Shown here one piece after another: positions 51,809 through 52,732 of a DNA stretch of 52,732 nucleotides (its first letter is position 1; each line of letters opens with the position of its first letter). The notes beneath the pieces were generated by a model. That model was not told the DNA's origin. It worked only from the letters and a program-made list of their open reading frames with translations, and did no database searches. The position numbers and the translations under genes are program-made. The stretch is from Nonomuraea ceibae (lineage in GTDB: Bacteria; Actinomycetota; Actinomycetes; Streptosporangiales; Streptosporangiaceae): positions 1 to 52,732 of the forward strand of contig NZ_JAHKRO010000068.1 of NCBI RefSeq assembly GCF_019396325.1. Direction: 5' to 3'.

Positions 51809-52612
51809 ATGTCCCGATTAGGGCAGACAACAACCGTGAGACAGGCCCTCCGTGATCTCGCCGCGCTCGTCGCCCGTGTGGGCGTGGGCGGCATCTTCTT
51901 CGCCAACGGCTGGCGCAAGCTGGAGATCGGCCTGGCCCAGACCGGGGTCCAGTTCCAGTCGCAGGGCGCCCCCGCGCCACGGGCCTGGGCCACGATCACC
52001 ATGATGACCGAGCTGATCGGCGGCGCGCTGCTGATCGCCGGGCTGCTGGTGTCGGTGATGGGGCTGATCCTGTTCGCCGAGGCCGTGGCCGTGCTGACGG
52101 TCGCGCCGCCGCTCAACCCGATCACGCTCAACGAGCTCATCCTGCTGGGGGCGACCTCGCTGCTGCTCGCCGTGGTGGGCGCGGGGCGGCTCTCGGTGGA
52201 CCACATGGTGGTGATCCGGCGCAGGGAGTCGGAGGCGGCCGGCGAGTTCGCGGCCGACCAGGAGGCCGACGCGGTCATCGCCAGCCTGCGCGACCCTGAC
52301 GCCCCGCCGCGCCCGTCCACCCCCTCGCACCCGACCACTCCATCGCGCCCGGCCACCGCGCCGGAGCAGGCCGACGACCCCGCGCCGCCGCCCAGGACAC
52401 CGCCCAGGACGCCGCCCGCCGCCAAGGGCGCGCCGGCGGCCAGGGGCAAGCCCTCGGCCGAGCCCGCGCCGGACGACACGGCTCCGCACCCGCGACCCGG
52501 CCGCACGGACCCCGAGCCCGCCGGTGAGCCCGGCTCCTCCCCCGGCGACACGCTGGTGGCCGGGCGGAAGAAGCCGCCGACGCGGGGCCGCCGGACGACC
52601 TCGGCCGACTAG
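51809..52612 (+). CDS. DoxX-family membrane protein with Pro-rich tail
   Basis: A 267-residue protein. The first ~140 residues hold four hydrophobic segments with the DoxX signature (ARVGVGGIFFANGWRKLE). The last ~120 residues are a Pro/Ala-rich, probably disordered tail. DoxX relatives are membrane redox-linked proteins of mostly unknown role. GAGGTG precedes the ATG at 51809. It is probably co-transcribed with the MFS gene. Confidence 0.85.
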   Translation: MSRLGQTTTVRQALRDLAALVARVGVGGIFFANGWRKLEIGLAQTGVQFQSQGAPAPRAWATITMMTELIGGALLIAGLLVSVMGLILFAEAVAVLTVAPPLNPITLNELILLGATSLLLAVVGAGRLSVDHMVVIRRRESEAAGEFAADQEADAVIASLRDPDAPPRPSTPSHPTTPSRPATAPEQADDPAPPPRTPPRTPPAAKGAPAARGKPSAEPAPDDTAPHPRPGRTDPEPAGEPGSSPGDTLVAGRKKPPTRGRRTTSAD

Positions 52613-52618
52613 ATGATT

Positions 52619-52638
52619 GATTCCAAGGGGTTGGGATC
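52619..52638. terminator. Small stem-loop between DoxX and transposase fragment
   Basis: GATTCCAA / TTGGGATC (one G-T pair) with a GGGG loop. It overlaps the transposase stop and may be part of an IS end. Confidence 0.35.
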
Positions 52639-52732
52639 AGTGGTCGTAGGCGGTCAGTGAGCGGGCGATGGGCTGACCGGTCTTGTCGTTGTGCCAGATC
52701 ACGGCGGTCAGTGCCAGGATGCGGGTGATCAC
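52637..52732 (-). CDS. IS982-family transposase, C-terminal end (truncated by window edge)
   Basis: The minus strand has an open frame entering from the right edge that ends TGA at 52637-52639. Its 31 codons include ALTAVIWHNDKTGQPIARSL and end AYDH, closely resembling the C-terminus of IS982-family DDE transposases. The rest lies beyond the window. The right or left IS terminus is not resolved. Confidence 0.7.
   Translation of the reverse strand: MITRILALTAVIWHNDKTGQPIARSLTAYDH

Overview
This is high-GC actinobacterial chromosome. A housekeeping set (topoisomerase IV parC and parE, an HrdB-type principal sigma factor with a Lys/Ala-rich and then acidic N-terminus, DUF3145, DUF5998, DUF7455) and frequent GTG/TTG starts suggest Streptosporangiales, perhaps Nonomuraea-like. 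The genus is an inference. No tRNA, rRNA or CRISPR array was seen. The only mobile-element trace is the 3' end of an IS982-type transposase at the right edge.

Layout. 1-606: terminator, tandem repeat and DUF3145. 782-5492: a tightly packed cassette of cytoplasmic subtilisin-like protease, ECF-type sigma factor, a small unknown protein and a TPR-CHAT (caspase-like) protein. This is the best candidate in the window for a little-described system. 5432-14172: rhodanese, phosphodiesterase-like hydrolase, DUF5998, GNAT/acyl-CoA-synthetase fusion, PfkB kinase and a RecQ-phosphoribosyltransferase fusion. 14290-31360: the core block with parC, carbonic anhydrase, parE, DUF7455, a sugar ABC importer (binding protein plus two permeases, no ATPase), yaaA, hrdB and a PAS-PAS-GAF-PP2C phosphatase; parC, parE and hrdB lie within about 14 kb. 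31555-37540: HhH-GPD repair protein, small helical protein, conserved unknown, thioesterase and the pxpABC 5-oxoprolinase genes. The pxp genes are interrupted by a repeat- and palindrome-rich 390-bp segment, and pxpC has a triplicated start junction. 37530-46680: a seven-gene leftward run with an oligopeptide/dipeptide ABC importer (two permeases, fused double ATPase, binding protein), an AlkZ-type DNA glycosylase-like protein, a phospholipase D-like protein and a PhzF-like protein. 46807-52612: membrane-anchored double-AAA ATPase, haloalkane dehalogenase with a palindromic promoter, MFS exporter and DoxX-like protein.

Cross-cutting patterns. Several genes have a -10-like hexamer 6-8 nt before the start codon and no ribosome-binding site, which is the leaderless-mRNA arrangement. 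Short tandem repeats of 14-22 bp sit at several gene ends. All family calls come from reading motifs; no database search was run.
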